This document shows positions 27,596 to 36,982 of a stretch of DNA of 64,000 nt, piece by piece (positions within the stretch are counted from its first letter, which is position 1; every line of letters starts with the position of its first letter). The notes beneath the pieces are model-generated. The model ran no database searches. It was given only the letters and a program-made list of their open reading frames with translations, and was not told where the DNA came from. This DNA comes from Pseudomonas sp. FeN3W (GTDB taxonomy: Bacteria; Pseudomonadota; Gammaproteobacteria; Pseudomonadales; Pseudomonadaceae): positions 3,549,001-3,613,000 of the forward strand of contig CP136010.1 in NCBI GenBank assembly GCA_030263805.2. The letters run 5' to 3'. A program made the position numbers and the translations under genes.

Positions 27596-28057
27596 ATGAG
27601 CGCGCTGGAAAACCGCGTGCCACCGCTGCTCGTGGCCGGCCTGATCGCTGTGCTGATGGGTTTGTCGGGAACCAAATTGCCGGGTTTCGAACTGGCATGG
27701 ACCGCGCGCCTGACCTTCGCTTTGCCAATACTGCTCCTGGGGCTCGGCGTGTGCCTCGCCGGCGTCCTGTCGTTTCGCCGCGCGCGTACTACGGTTAATC
27801 CATTGCAGCCGCAGCAGGCTTCTGCATTAGTGGAGGCTGGCATCTACCGGTACAGCCGCAACCCCATGTACTTAGGCTTTGCCATTATCCTGGCGGCTTG
27901 GGCGCTGGTCTTGGCCTCGCCTCTAACCCTGCTTGGCGTAGTTGCTTTCGTGCTGTACATGAACCGTTTCCAGATCCCAGCCGAAGAGTGGGCGCTGGAA
28001 ACATTGTTCGGCGAATCATTTGCCCGCTACCGTGCACGAGTCCGCCGCTGGCTCTGA
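27596..28057 (+). CDS. isoprenylcysteine carboxylmethyltransferase-family membrane protein
   Basis: A 153-residue integral membrane protein with the ICMT/PEMT signature ETGIYRYSRNPMYLG-like (here EAGIYRYSRNPMYLGF) and the C-terminal PAEEWALETLFGESFARYRARV. Bacterial members are predicted SAM-dependent methyltransferases of unknown substrate. It lies four bases after the DsbA-like gene, so it is probably in the same operon. Confidence 0.85.
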   Translation: MSALENRVPPLLVAGLIAVLMGLSGTKLPGFELAWTARLTFALPILLLGLGVCLAGVLSFRRARTTVNPLQPQQASALVEAGIYRYSRNPMYLGFAIILAAWALVLASPLTLLGVVAFVLYMNRFQIPAEEWALETLFGESFARYRARVRRWL

Positions 28058-28271
28058 GCGTCCGCGGCGGTAGCGACTGGCGGGGCTTGCTCGTCGCGGC
28101 AGCCTGCCGAAGGTGCCACGACCTAGCCTGATCTCCTCGTGACGAGCTGCTTTGGCCACATGCCGCTAGCATGTCTCTGGTCGAAGACATAGCGCCAACG
28201 AGTGATGTCGCAAGTTCACTCCGTTGATATCGAGATAACTGTCTAGCAACAGCGTTGAGCGCAAAGCAGGC

Positions 28272-29192
28272 TTATGCTTCGCTGCGATGACTGTCGGCCT
28301 GCCTGGTGTCGATACAAACACTGCCGTCTAGCTCCATTTCAAGTGTCGAGTGGCTGACTTTGAATTGCTCATGAAGTACTCGTTTTAAATCAGTCTTTAC
28401 TCGTTCAATATCGGGCAGGCTAGCCTTCTTGATGACAACATGTGCTTCCAGTGCGATTGTATGCTCAGCGATTTCCCATACGTGTACGTGGTGAACACTC
28501 ACAACGTCGTTTACATGTTCCATGATATTGATTATGTCGGCGATGGAAACTCCTTCTGGCGCGCCCTCCATCAACAAGTGAATGGTTTTAGGTAGCATGC
28601 TAAAGCCCTGCCATAGCACGTAACCAGCAATCATCAGCGTCAGGACAGTATCTGTCCAATACCAGCCATACAGGAGGATCAATGTTCCGGCAATAATAAC
28701 GCCGACGGAGGCCAACGCATCCGACACGTTGTGCAAGAATGCCGCCTTTATATTCATGCTATTCTTAGACATTGTGTAGGTGAGCAAGGCCGTAGCGATA
28801 TCTACAATCAAGGCTATTCCCGCCACCACGACCACTGTCCATCCTTCAATGGGCTGTGGGGAAAAAAACCGACCTATAGCTTCGTAGATGAGGTAGAGAC
28901 CAACGATAATCAGCGTGACCAAGTTAATCAAAGCCGCTATGGTTTCACTGCGTCGGTAGCCAAAGGTTTTAAAAGCATCTGGCGGTTTGCGGCCGATCTT
29001 ACGTGCGATGAGCGCAATAACCAGTGATGCAGCATCGCTCAAGTTGTGTAGTGCATCCGCTATGAGCGATAAGCTCCCAGAAAGTATCCCGCCAACAACT
29101 TGTGCCAGAGTTAGTGCAGTATTAACGCCAATAGCTGCGATTAAACGCTTATCACCCATGGCTTCGGTGTTATGGTTATGTTCGTGAGCCAT
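28272..29192 (-). CDS. czcD: CzcD/ZitB-like cation diffusion facilitator
   Basis: Inner-membrane Zn/Co/Cd-proton antiporter, 306 residues. It has a short His-rich N-terminus (MAHEHNHNTE). The transport-site motifs are HNLSD (TM2) and HNVSD (TM5). The cytoplasmic domain carries VHHVHVWEIAEHTIALEAHV. It lies in the metal island, and a T(G/T)ACA-N5-GTAAT box sits about 250 bases upstream. Confidence 0.92.
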   Translation of the reverse strand: MAHEHNHNTEAMGDKRLIAAIGVNTALTLAQVVGGILSGSLSLIADALHNLSDAASLVIALIARKIGRKPPDAFKTFGYRRSETIAALINLVTLIIVGLYLIYEAIGRFFSPQPIEGWTVVVVAGIALIVDIATALLTYTMSKNSMNIKAAFLHNVSDALASVGVIIAGTLILLYGWYWTDTVLTLMIAGYVLWQGFSMLPKTIHLLMEGAPEGVSIADIINIMEHVNDVVSVHHVHVWEIAEHTIALEAHVVIKKASLPDIERVKTDLKRVLHEQFKVSHSTLEMELDGSVCIDTRQADSHRSEA

Positions 29193-29686
29193 ATTTTTAC
29201 CGCTCCTTAAAAACTAGCGTAAGAAAAATAGGGGAGCCAAACGACCGCCCATAAGAGATAATAAAAATACTAGCGCCTATACCATCTGGCCCTCCAAGCC
29301 ACACTGACAGAAAATGCGACCACCCTCGAGCGAGTTCGTGCGTTATCGTCTTTAACTCGCCGACAACAGGTCGATCTCTCTCAAACGATAAACGACGTTG
29401 CTCGCTAATGATATGGATTATGCGGTGCCATGATCTGAAGATGACAAAAATGTAATCTTCCAATCAATTTTGTCGTAGGCTCAAGCCCCTTGCAGATTGG
29501 TGCGCCTTGTTGCTGCAATGACGAAGCAAGGCGCTCATGTCACTCCACAATGGAAGCATTACATTTCAATAATGTAATGCTTGGCTCATGCTGCTGTTAG
29601 CTTCAGTCAGGCAAAATTCATTCGAACCTGTAGAGCTCACCGAGAAAGCTCAGCAAGCCACCTTTGAATTTAGCGAGGACTGCCCT
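29193..29686. promoter_or_regulatory. divergent control region between czcD and a small secreted protein gene
   Basis: It holds a box TGACA-AAAAT-GTAAT at 29442-29456. It also holds a perfect palindrome of ten-base arms, GCATTACATT and AATGTAATGC around five bases, at 29556-29580. Both resemble the operators of CopR/CzcR-type regulators. No gene is recognised in the 494 bases. Confidence 0.55.
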
Positions 29687-29917
29687 ATGAATCTGTTGAA
29701 AGCTATTGTTGTTGGTTTGGTAATTTTCGGCTCCGCATCGTCTTATGCAGGAGATGGATACGACCGTTCAATGAAATTTAATGAAAAATTCCGAGCAGAT
29801 CAAAAGCGAATTCACGGAACCGAATCCGCCGAAAAAAAAGCAAACGAGTTGAAGGTTAATGATATTCGCCAAGATCAGAACAACACGGAAATTAAGAAAG
29901 AAACCAAAGCTGACTAA
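29687..29917 (+). CDS. small secreted PtrA-like protein
   Basis: A 76-residue protein with a signal peptide (MNLLKAIVVGLVIFGSASSYA) and a charged mature part starting GDGYDRSMKFNEKFRADQKR. The motif G-G/D-G/S-x-R after the cleavage site resembles the PtrA N-terminal domain of copper-inducible Pseudomonas proteins, and the proteins at 54122 and 59983 share it. A palindromic metal-type operator precedes it and a terminator follows. Confidence 0.65.
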   Translation: MNLLKAIVVGLVIFGSASSYAGDGYDRSMKFNEKFRADQKRIHGTESAEKKANELKVNDIRQDQNNTEIKKETKAD

Positions 29918-29985
29918 CCGCTTAATATCTGAACGATATCCGCCGCCGGCAGCTTCCAAGCACCGTTGGAAGCAGTTGTACTCTA

Positions 29986-30008
29986 AGCGCCCTTCGGGGC
30001 GCTTTTTT
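29986..30008 (+). terminator. Rho-independent terminator after the small secreted protein gene
   Basis: AGCGCCC/GGGCGCT stem with a TTCG loop, followed by six T. Confidence 0.9.
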
Positions 30009-30498
30009 GTGTCCATCACTTGCCCGCAACATCGCTACCAGCGAATCGCCCCGGCCTTTATAGGCCGTTTCGTTAAGTCAGGCCGCTATCGCCTGATCTG
30101 TCTGTTATTAGCGTTCGCAAGAGCATATCCGATTGAGCTGAACAGACGCTGGTGGCGTACAACGCATCCACGTCAGGGTCGCCATCTCAACGGCCTCGCG
30201 GTTCGTCCATGATTGAAGGTGTCAGCTCGGCCTTGTAAAGCCCGCTGATCGTTCCAGCCAGGGCGTTTTCGTAGCTATCGCCCGTGCTGCCGCCCGGGGC
30301 AGGTCAGCCGCTGCTTGCATAATCTTTCGTCAGCTCACCGTGGGTGAAAGCCATCAGCCGAGGAGGCGTATGTAGCGCGGAGTCATACGCACTAAGCGCT
30401 GAGCACCCTTTCTATTCACCGTTTAGATGCATTAGACCTACGCTATAAAGGCTTTGCTGCCCGCTGCGCCGCCGCTGAATCTTAGCACTCCGAAACCA
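30009..30498. other. gap with a degenerate IS3-type remnant
   Basis: Minus-strand codons around 30200-30300 read GSTGDSYENALAGTISGLYK, the conserved end of IS3-type orfB, but frame breaks and stops follow toward 30060. The rest (30310-30498) shows no gene. Confidence 0.6.
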
Positions 30499-30540
30499 AC
30501 ACGCCCCGTTCTCGCGAGCTAGCAAGAACGGGGCGTTGTG
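30499..30540 (-). terminator. strong stem-loop downstream of czcA
   Basis: ACGCCCCGTTCT pairs with AGAACGGGGCGT around an AT-poor loop, a few bases beyond the czcA stop. The T run on the minus strand is weak, but the stem is perfect. Confidence 0.6.
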
Positions 30541-30556
30541 TGCCGCCATCCAATCT

Positions 30557-33500
30557 CTAGCTTGTTCTGTCAGCGGCCAACGCGATTTCTTGCTCCTCCA
30601 ATTCGTCTTCGCGCCGATGAGCCAGCTGGTAGAGCAACGGCAGTACCAATAGCGTTAGCACCGTTGAGGAGAGAATCCCCCCGATCACCACCGTCGCAAG
30701 GGGGCGCTGTACCTCTGCACCGGTACCCACATTCAAGGCCATCGGAACGAACCCGAGTGAAGCCACCAAGGCTGTCATCAATACCGGCCGTAGCCGGGTC
30801 AGAGCGCCCTCGCGGATCGCGGTGCCCAGAGGTAAACCTTGCTCCCGTAGGCTACGGATGAAGGAGATCATTACCAGGCCATTTAGAACGGCGACGCCCG
30901 ACAGAGCAATAAAGCCAACTCCTGCTGAAATGGACAATGGGATATCTCTCAGCCACAGCGCAACAATGCCTCCGGTGAGCGCAAATGGAATCCCTGTAAA
31001 CACCAACAAGCCGTCTTTGACATTGTTGAACATCATGAAAAGCAGAATGAACACCAGGAGCAGCGCCACAGGGACGACAATCTGCAGCCGCTTCGTTGCA
31101 GATTCAAGCTGCTCAAAGGTACCGCCCCAGTCGATCCAATAACCTGACGGGATATCTACCTGGGCCTGGATTTTCTGTTCTGCCTCAGATACGAATGATC
31201 CAATGTCCCGACCACGGACGTTTGCACTAACGACAATTCGCCGTTTCCCTTCCTCTCTACTGATCTGATTCGGACCGGGGGCCAAATCCAGAGTGGCCAC
31301 CTCGCCGAGGGGGATATAACTTATGGCGCTGTTTAATTCCCTTGGAAGGGCAATTGGGAGCCTCTCAATTGCGGCGAGATCGCTTCGTATCTCGTCCGGT
31401 AAACGAACTACGATATCGAAACGCCGGTCTCCTTGAAACAAGGTGCCTACCTCTCGGCCCCCGATGGCTACTGCAACCGCTTGCTGTACAGTATCTAAAC
31501 TCAGGCCGTATCGTGCGATTTGATCGCGATCGATATCAATCGTGAGCATAGGAAGGCCAGTCGTTTGCTCGACCGTAACCTCGGAGGCGCCTGGTACTTG
31601 TCCTAGCACCTCGGACACTTCCGCCGCCGTGCTGTTAAGAACCTCCATGTCATCACCATAGATTTTCACGGCTACAGCGGCACGAACACCGGAAATCAAC
31701 TCGTTGAAACGCAGCTGAATAGGCTGGGAAAACTCGTAGTTATTGCCCGGTAACTCAGCGGCGGATGCTTGGACCTCGCTTAAGAGTTCGTCGCGCGACT
31801 TGCCTGGATCCGGCCACTGCTCTTGTGGCTTCAGCATGACGTACCCGTCAGAGATGTTTGGAGGCATGGCATCGGATGCCACCTCCGCAGTGCCTGTGCG
31901 CGCAAAAATCCGCTCGATCTCCGGAAACTCATCCATGAGCTTTCGCTCCAGCTGCTGCTGCATCTCGACAGACTGACTAAGGCTGGTAGCCGGTACACGA
32001 AGGGCTTGGATAGCGAAGTCCCCCTCGTTGAGGCTAGGCACGAATTCACTGCCCATACGTGCCCCTACGAGGCCGGAAAGTACAACTGCAACAACGGCAA
32101 AGGTGAGCACTACTGGCTTGTTGGACATCACCGCATCGAATGCAGGTGCGTAGGCCCGTTTAGCATTGCGGATTAGAAAGTTTTCCTTCTCTGTAACACG
32201 CTTGCCGATAAAGAGCGCAACGGCTGCCGGGACGAACGTCACCGAGAGAATCATCGCCCCGAATAGCGCTGTCACTACGGTAAACGCCATGGGCGTGAAC
32301 ATCTTACCTTCTACCCCTGTAAGGGCGAATATCGGCAGATATACGATCATAATGATCAGCTGCCCATAGAGTAGAGGCCGACGCACTTCCTTTGCCGCAG
32401 CGAACACTTCATGAAGCCGTTCGGACAGCGTTAATGCCCGCCCGTGATGGGACTGAGCGTGAGCAAGTCGACGCACGCAGTTCTCAACAATCACCACGGC
32501 ACCATCGATAATGATGCCGAAATCCAATGCGCCTAAGCTCATCAGGTTGGCGCTGACCTCGTTGGCTACCATGCCGGTGAACGTAAAGAGCATCGCCAGC
32601 GGTATAACAAGTGCGGTTAGGATCGCCGCACGGATATTGCCCAAGAAGAGAAAAAGTATAACCACAACAAGAATGGCACCCTCAGTGAGGTTCTTCTTAA
32701 CGGTGGATATAGCTTTGTCTACGAGTACAGTTCGATCGTAGACAGTAATCGCCTTTACGCCCTCTGGAAGCGAAAGGTTTATCTCTTTCATCTTGTCATC
32801 GACAGCCCTAGAAACTACCCGGCTATTTTCACCGATAAGCATGAAAGCCGTACCTAGAACCACTTCGCGGCCATTCTCGGTGGCTGCGCCAGTACGGAGC
32901 TCCTTTCCAACCTCTACCGTCGCAACGTCGCGGATACGTACTGGGGTACCGTCAACGTTGCTAATAAGGGTATTGCGGATGTCCTCTACTGATTGCATTT
33001 GTCCTGGAGCACGAACAAGATACTGCTCGCCGCGTTTTTCAATATATCCGGCACCTAGATTGTTATTGTTTTGCTCAACCGCCTCGATCAAATCTTGTAG
33101 TGTTAGTCCAAACGACCGCAAAGTGTCTGGGTTGGGGGCGATCTGATATTCCTTTGCATATCCTCCGATCGTATTGATCTCAGTTACGCCTGGTACATTG
33201 CGGACTTGCGGTTTGATGATCCAATCTTGAATCTCACGCAAGTCAGCAGAGGTATAAGGCGTACCGTCCGATTTGGTGGCACCGTCCTCAGCTTCAACCG
33301 TCCAAAAATAGATTTCGCCAAGCCCAGTGGAAATAGGGCCAAGTGTTGGAGTGACGCCTTCCGGAAGCTGATCTTTGGCCCCTCCCAAGCGCTCATTCAC
33401 AAGTTGGCGGGCAAAATAGATGTCAGTGCCTTCCTCAAAAATAACTGTGATCTGAGAAAGTCCATATCGAGACAAGGAACGGGTCTGCTCGAGCTTGGGC

Positions 33501-33727
33501 AGCCCAGCCATTACCGTCTCGAGCGGGTAGGTAATACGCTGCTCCACTTCCAGCGGGGAATAACCTGGCGCCGCAGTGTTGATTTGCACCTGTACGTTGG
33601 TGATATCCGGGACAGCATCGATAGGCAGCTTTTGGTAGCTGTAAGCTCCTAACGCTGCCATGCCAAGCACGGCTAGCATAACCAACCAGCGATGCTCGAT
33701 AGAAAAACGAATGATACGTTCGAACAC
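30557..33727 (-). CDS. czcA: CzcA-type RND heavy-metal efflux pump
   Basis: Inner-membrane proton-driven pump of the tripartite Zn/Co/Cd exporter, 1056 residues (family about 1040-1060). The N-terminus (RWLVMLAVLGMAALGAYSY) is the first membrane helix. The HME-RND signature in TM4, GALDFGIIIDGAVVIVENCV, contains the acidic relay residues. The large periplasmic domains carry NEGDFAIQALRVP-type motifs. It ends the czcICBA operon. Confidence 0.95.
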   Translation of the reverse strand: MFERIIRFSIEHRWLVMLAVLGMAALGAYSYQKLPIDAVPDITNVQVQINTAAPGYSPLEVEQRITYPLETVMAGLPKLEQTRSLSRYGLSQITVIFEEGTDIYFARQLVNERLGGAKDQLPEGVTPTLGPISTGLGEIYFWTVEAEDGATKSDGTPYTSADLREIQDWIIKPQVRNVPGVTEINTIGGYAKEYQIAPNPDTLRSFGLTLQDLIEAVEQNNNNLGAGYIEKRGEQYLVRAPGQMQSVEDIRNTLISNVDGTPVRIRDVATVEVGKELRTGAATENGREVVLGTAFMLIGENSRVVSRAVDDKMKEINLSLPEGVKAITVYDRTVLVDKAISTVKKNLTEGAILVVVILFLFLGNIRAAILTALVIPLAMLFTFTGMVANEVSANLMSLGALDFGIIIDGAVVIVENCVRRLAHAQSHHGRALTLSERLHEVFAAAKEVRRPLLYGQLIIMIVYLPIFALTGVEGKMFTPMAFTVVTALFGAMILSVTFVPAAVALFIGKRVTEKENFLIRNAKRAYAPAFDAVMSNKPVVLTFAVVAVVLSGLVGARMGSEFVPSLNEGDFAIQALRVPATSLSQSVEMQQQLERKLMDEFPEIERIFARTGTAEVASDAMPPNISDGYVMLKPQEQWPDPGKSRDELLSEVQASAAELPGNNYEFSQPIQLRFNELISGVRAAVAVKIYGDDMEVLNSTAAEVSEVLGQVPGASEVTVEQTTGLPMLTIDIDRDQIARYGLSLDTVQQAVAVAIGGREVGTLFQGDRRFDIVVRLPDEIRSDLAAIERLPIALPRELNSAISYIPLGEVATLDLAPGPNQISREEGKRRIVVSANVRGRDIGSFVSEAEQKIQAQVDIPSGYWIDWGGTFEQLESATKRLQIVVPVALLLVFILLFMMFNNVKDGLLVFTGIPFALTGGIVALWLRDIPLSISAGVGFIALSGVAVLNGLVMISFIRSLREQGLPLGTAIREGALTRLRPVLMTALVASLGFVPMALNVGTGAEVQRPLATVVIGGILSSTVLTLLVLPLLYQLAHRREDELEEQEIALAADRTS

Positions 33728-33744
33728 GATTCTATAACTCCGTA

Positions 33745-35091
33745 TCAGTGAGCATGCGAGGCGCTGGCTTTGCCAAGCTCGGACTTGATGATGAAGCTGT
33801 TATCCAAGGCATAGCGCGCTCCGGCCTGGAGGCCTTCCTTGATTTCGACCGCTTCACTATCGCTGCGACCAGTCACGATTGGCTGAGCAGCAAAGCCATG
33901 GTCGGTCCGTACAAACACCACCGGATTATCTTCCAACGTGTGGATCGCATCGGGCTTGACTGCAACCGGCACGGACACTCCGCCAGAGCCTACCCGCACT
34001 TTGACGAACAGGCCGGGACGCCAAACACCTTCCGGGTTCGGAAGCGTGACCCGGGCGGTAGCGGCGCGGCTTTGCTGACCAACAAGTGAGCCGACATAAG
34101 AAACGGTTCCATTGGCACTGGACTCGAATGCTGTGGCCTCGATAACGGCATTGCTGCCGACTCGTACCGCGCTGAGTGCATTGGCAGGAACGCTGATATC
34201 TGCCCAAACGGTAGAGAGATCGGAAATGATGAATATCTGGTCGTCGGTATTGACTGACTCGCCGAGCGTGATGTCCTTCTCAACGATCATCCCATCGAAC
34301 GGCGCCCTGAGTTCGTAGCGGCTCAATGCGTCTGGCTTGCCAGCATCACTGCCAAGCGCTTGTAGCTGTGCTTTTGCATTCGCAACAGTCAGCTCTGCTT
34401 CCCGTAGAGCCTGTTGTGCCTGTAAATAATCCTGTTCTGCAGAAATACGCTCTTCCCATAGCTCCTTTTCGCGTCGATAGGTTTTCTGAGCCAATGCAAG
34501 ACGTTTTTGTGCCGCGTAGAACTCGCTTCTACGTTCCGACAGGTCGGTACTCGCGATCACAGCAAGCACTTGCCCCTGTTTGACCTGTTCGCCCAAATCG
34601 ACTTTGACCGCTTCAACGACACCTGAGAGACGAGGCACAACTTGCGCTGTGCGGTCTTGGTTGAATGTAATTTCGCCAGGCAGCTCGATTGCGCTTTTTA
34701 TCTGCGCAGGCTGAGCGGTTGCTAGCGAGATGCCCGCGGCTAGGATTTGGGTCTCAGAGAGTTCAACCTCTGCTGCTTCAGCGTGCGCCGCTCCCTCAGG
34801 GCCATCGTCATGCTCATCTTTCTCTGCCGCACCGACCTCGTGATCGCTATCGGCGCCTTCTTCATCATGGCCATGACCTCCTTCGGCTTCGGTATTCTCA
34901 TCCGAATGCCCTTCATCTTCATGCTCCGAAGCGCCACCATGCTCGCCATGCGCGTCGCTCGCATTGGGCACGGCAGGACTACTGCTAAGAAGTAATCCAC
35001 CAAGCACCAGTGCCACGCCTAATATGACGACGATCCAAAAAATCTGTTTTTTGTGAACAGCCAAGGAAGATGTGTTCGATTTACTTGTCAT
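33745..35091 (-). CDS. czcB: CzcB-type periplasmic adaptor
   Basis: Membrane-fusion protein linking CzcA to the outer-membrane channel, 448 residues. It has one N-terminal membrane helix (IFWIVVILGVALVLGGLLLS), then a strikingly His/Asp/Glu-rich stretch (about residues 47-112, for example GGHGHDEEGADSDHEVG) that probably binds metal. Lipoyl/hairpin and beta-barrel domains follow (VVPRLSGVVEAVKVDLGEQV). It is separated from czcA by a few bases. Confidence 0.94.
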   Translation of the reverse strand: MTSKSNTSSLAVHKKQIFWIVVILGVALVLGGLLLSSSPAVPNASDAHGEHGGASEHEDEGHSDENTEAEGGHGHDEEGADSDHEVGAAEKDEHDDGPEGAAHAEAAEVELSETQILAAGISLATAQPAQIKSAIELPGEITFNQDRTAQVVPRLSGVVEAVKVDLGEQVKQGQVLAVIASTDLSERRSEFYAAQKRLALAQKTYRREKELWEERISAEQDYLQAQQALREAELTVANAKAQLQALGSDAGKPDALSRYELRAPFDGMIVEKDITLGESVNTDDQIFIISDLSTVWADISVPANALSAVRVGSNAVIEATAFESSANGTVSYVGSLVGQQSRAATARVTLPNPEGVWRPGLFVKVRVGSGGVSVPVAVKPDAIHTLEDNPVVFVRTDHGFAAQPIVTGRSDSEAVEIKEGLQAGARYALDNSFIIKSELGKASASHAH

Positions 35092-35100
35092 ATGGATTCC

Positions 35101-36408
35101 TTATGGCTGAGTGGCCGAGGTGATAACGGCCGACCCATCGCCGACAATTCGCGAGATTTCTGCCGCCGCCTGGTTAGCTTGTGATAGCGCAGACAGATAC
35201 TGAGATCGGGCTTGGAAAAGCGTGCGTTGAGCATCCAGTACGTCAAGGAACGTGAACTTTCCAAGTTCGAACCCCTTGTTGGCAGCTTCATAAGCGCTTT
35301 GGGCACTGGGGAGCATGTCGTTGCGCAACAGTTCAAACTGCTGGCGGGCAGTGCGCAGCCGCATGTGCGCTTGGGAAAGTTCGCTTTTCAGGCGTATATG
35401 GACGGCGTTGAGCTCGTCCTGCGCCTGGTAGGCCCGTTCCTGCGCTGCTCCGATGTTGCCTTGGTTTCGATCAAACAACGGCAGGGGCATCGAGATACTC
35501 ACCAGTCCCAGCGTGCCGTTATATTCATCTGAGCGTTGGGCACCTACGCTAACCGTCACGTTAGAAAAGCGATTCGTCCTTTCCAGCTCCAACGCAGCCC
35601 GACGTCTTTCTGCTTCCCGACGCGCGCGGGTTAGTTGAGCGGAATCGCTCAAGCGGCTATAAAGCTCAGCTAGTTCGGGAAGCGGAGGTACTGCCTCTGC
35701 CGGCTCTAGTACTCGCTCAAAGCGTGGCTGTGGGTTTCCCCAGTTGGCCGCCAGACGAGTGCGCGCAGCTTCGAGTTCAGCTGTGGCCTGGGCAAGCTCC
35801 ACTTGCACTCCAGTAGCCGCAACCCGCGCCCGGGTTTCCTCTACGGGAGAAACCATGCCGGCCCTCACACGCCGATTGGCCACGTTCACTGCTTGCTTCG
35901 CAAGCTTTGAAGCAGCCTGAGCGAGCTCCAGCCGTTCTTGAGCAGTAAGCACATCGTAGTATGCGCCCATCACTGCCCCCCTCAGTCGAGCTTGAGCGTC
36001 CTGTAGGTCGGCGGCCGCTACGTCCATGGCGCGTTGCGCTGCCTCAATACGAGCCGAACGTTTACCACCCAGCTCTATTTCTTGGCTCAGCTCAAGCGTC
36101 GTCTCGGGGGCATCACCTCGGATTCCCTCCTGGCTAGCGGACAATATTGGATTCGGACGCGCTCCGGCTTGGCTAATCAATGCGCGAGAAGCAGCCAGCT
36201 CACGTCTTGCAGCAGCCAGTTCAGGGCTTGCAGAGCTAGCGAGTTCCAAGGCGCGTACAAAGCTTATGGAGTCGACAGACTCAACGGGGAAGGTATTTGA
36301 CACACTGACAGGTAAGGTCTGTGTGAAGGTCGGCAACTCTAAGGGTTGCGCAAAGGCGAGATTGCACGACAACATCGACAACCCCAGCGGTAAAAGAACT
36401 TTTCGCAC
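35101..36408 (-). CDS. czcC: CzcC-type outer-membrane efflux channel
   Basis: TolC-family channel of the Czc exporter, 435 residues, with signal peptide MRKVLLPLGLSMLSCNLAFA. Two outer-membrane-efflux repeats are visible, with the recurring pattern LELSQEIELGGKRSARIEAA typical of CzcC. It lies ten bases upstream of czcB. Confidence 0.93.
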   Translation of the reverse strand: MRKVLLPLGLSMLSCNLAFAQPLELPTFTQTLPVSVSNTFPVESVDSISFVRALELASSASPELAAARRELAASRALISQAGARPNPILSASQEGIRGDAPETTLELSQEIELGGKRSARIEAAQRAMDVAAADLQDAQARLRGAVMGAYYDVLTAQERLELAQAASKLAKQAVNVANRRVRAGMVSPVEETRARVAATGVQVELAQATAELEAARTRLAANWGNPQPRFERVLEPAEAVPPLPELAELYSRLSDSAQLTRARREAERRRAALELERTNRFSNVTVSVGAQRSDEYNGTLGLVSISMPLPLFDRNQGNIGAAQERAYQAQDELNAVHIRLKSELSQAHMRLRTARQQFELLRNDMLPSAQSAYEAANKGFELGKFTFLDVLDAQRTLFQARSQYLSALSQANQAAAEISRIVGDGSAVITSATQP

Positions 36409-36466
36409 CGAAATCTCCTAGAAAAGGGAAGGTTCGGTGAGACGTCAGATACAGATAAATGGCGTC

Positions 36467-36856
36467 CTACTGGTTAATCTGGCGTCTCACCGGCTTTGCA
36501 CCGATGCGCCAATTAGGTTTCTCAGGACGCCCCGCTTCAGCCGATGCGTAGCTAGCAGAAGAAAACGGTTTCAAGCTTATTGATAATACCGAACCGGGAG
36601 AAATCCCTTTCCTTATAAGCGGCTTGATATGGTCGCCATGAAAGACACAGTCTCCATCCAGACTGATTTTTTTTGCGGCTTTTGACGATCCTTCCTCGTC
36701 AGCACCCAGAGACTCGTGCGAATGTTCGTGATGTCCAAGATGATTTGCTGCCGAACCATCCTCATGTCTGCAGCTCGTGCTAACAACTGCCCATGATGAT
36801 TGCAATGGGAACAGGGCTAGCAACAACAGCAGAACTATTTTTCTCATCCAAGGCAA
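36467..36856 (-). CDS. czcI: CzcI-like small periplasmic protein
   Basis: A 129-residue protein with a signal sequence (IVLLLLLALFPLQSSWA) and a His-rich stretch (HLGHHEHSHESLG). CzcI proteins precede czcCBA and modulate its induction by zinc. A TTG at 36856 has AGGAAG eight bases upstream; the ATG three codons later lacks a good site, so TTG is preferred. It is the first gene of the operon. An IS30 copy now sits 127 bases upstream. Confidence 0.75.
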   Translation of the reverse strand: MPWMRKIVLLLLLALFPLQSSWAVVSTSCRHEDGSAANHLGHHEHSHESLGADEEGSSKAAKKISLDGDCVFHGDHIKPLIRKGISPGSVLSISLKPFSSASYASAEAGRPEKPNWRIGAKPVRRQINQ

Positions 36857-36982
36857 AACGATGACTTCCTGGTTTAGATGTCGAATCCAATCATAGAGCT
36901 ACCCCCGCCAAGACGCGGAACACAGCGCCGCTACTGCGACAGTGATTCGTCCTGGGTTTAGGACACAATACACGAAAGCGTT

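Noticed and set aside
29197..29463. 88-codon minus-strand frame upstream of czcD
   Set aside because: It lies in the divergent control region, covers an operator box and shows no motif or ribosome site.
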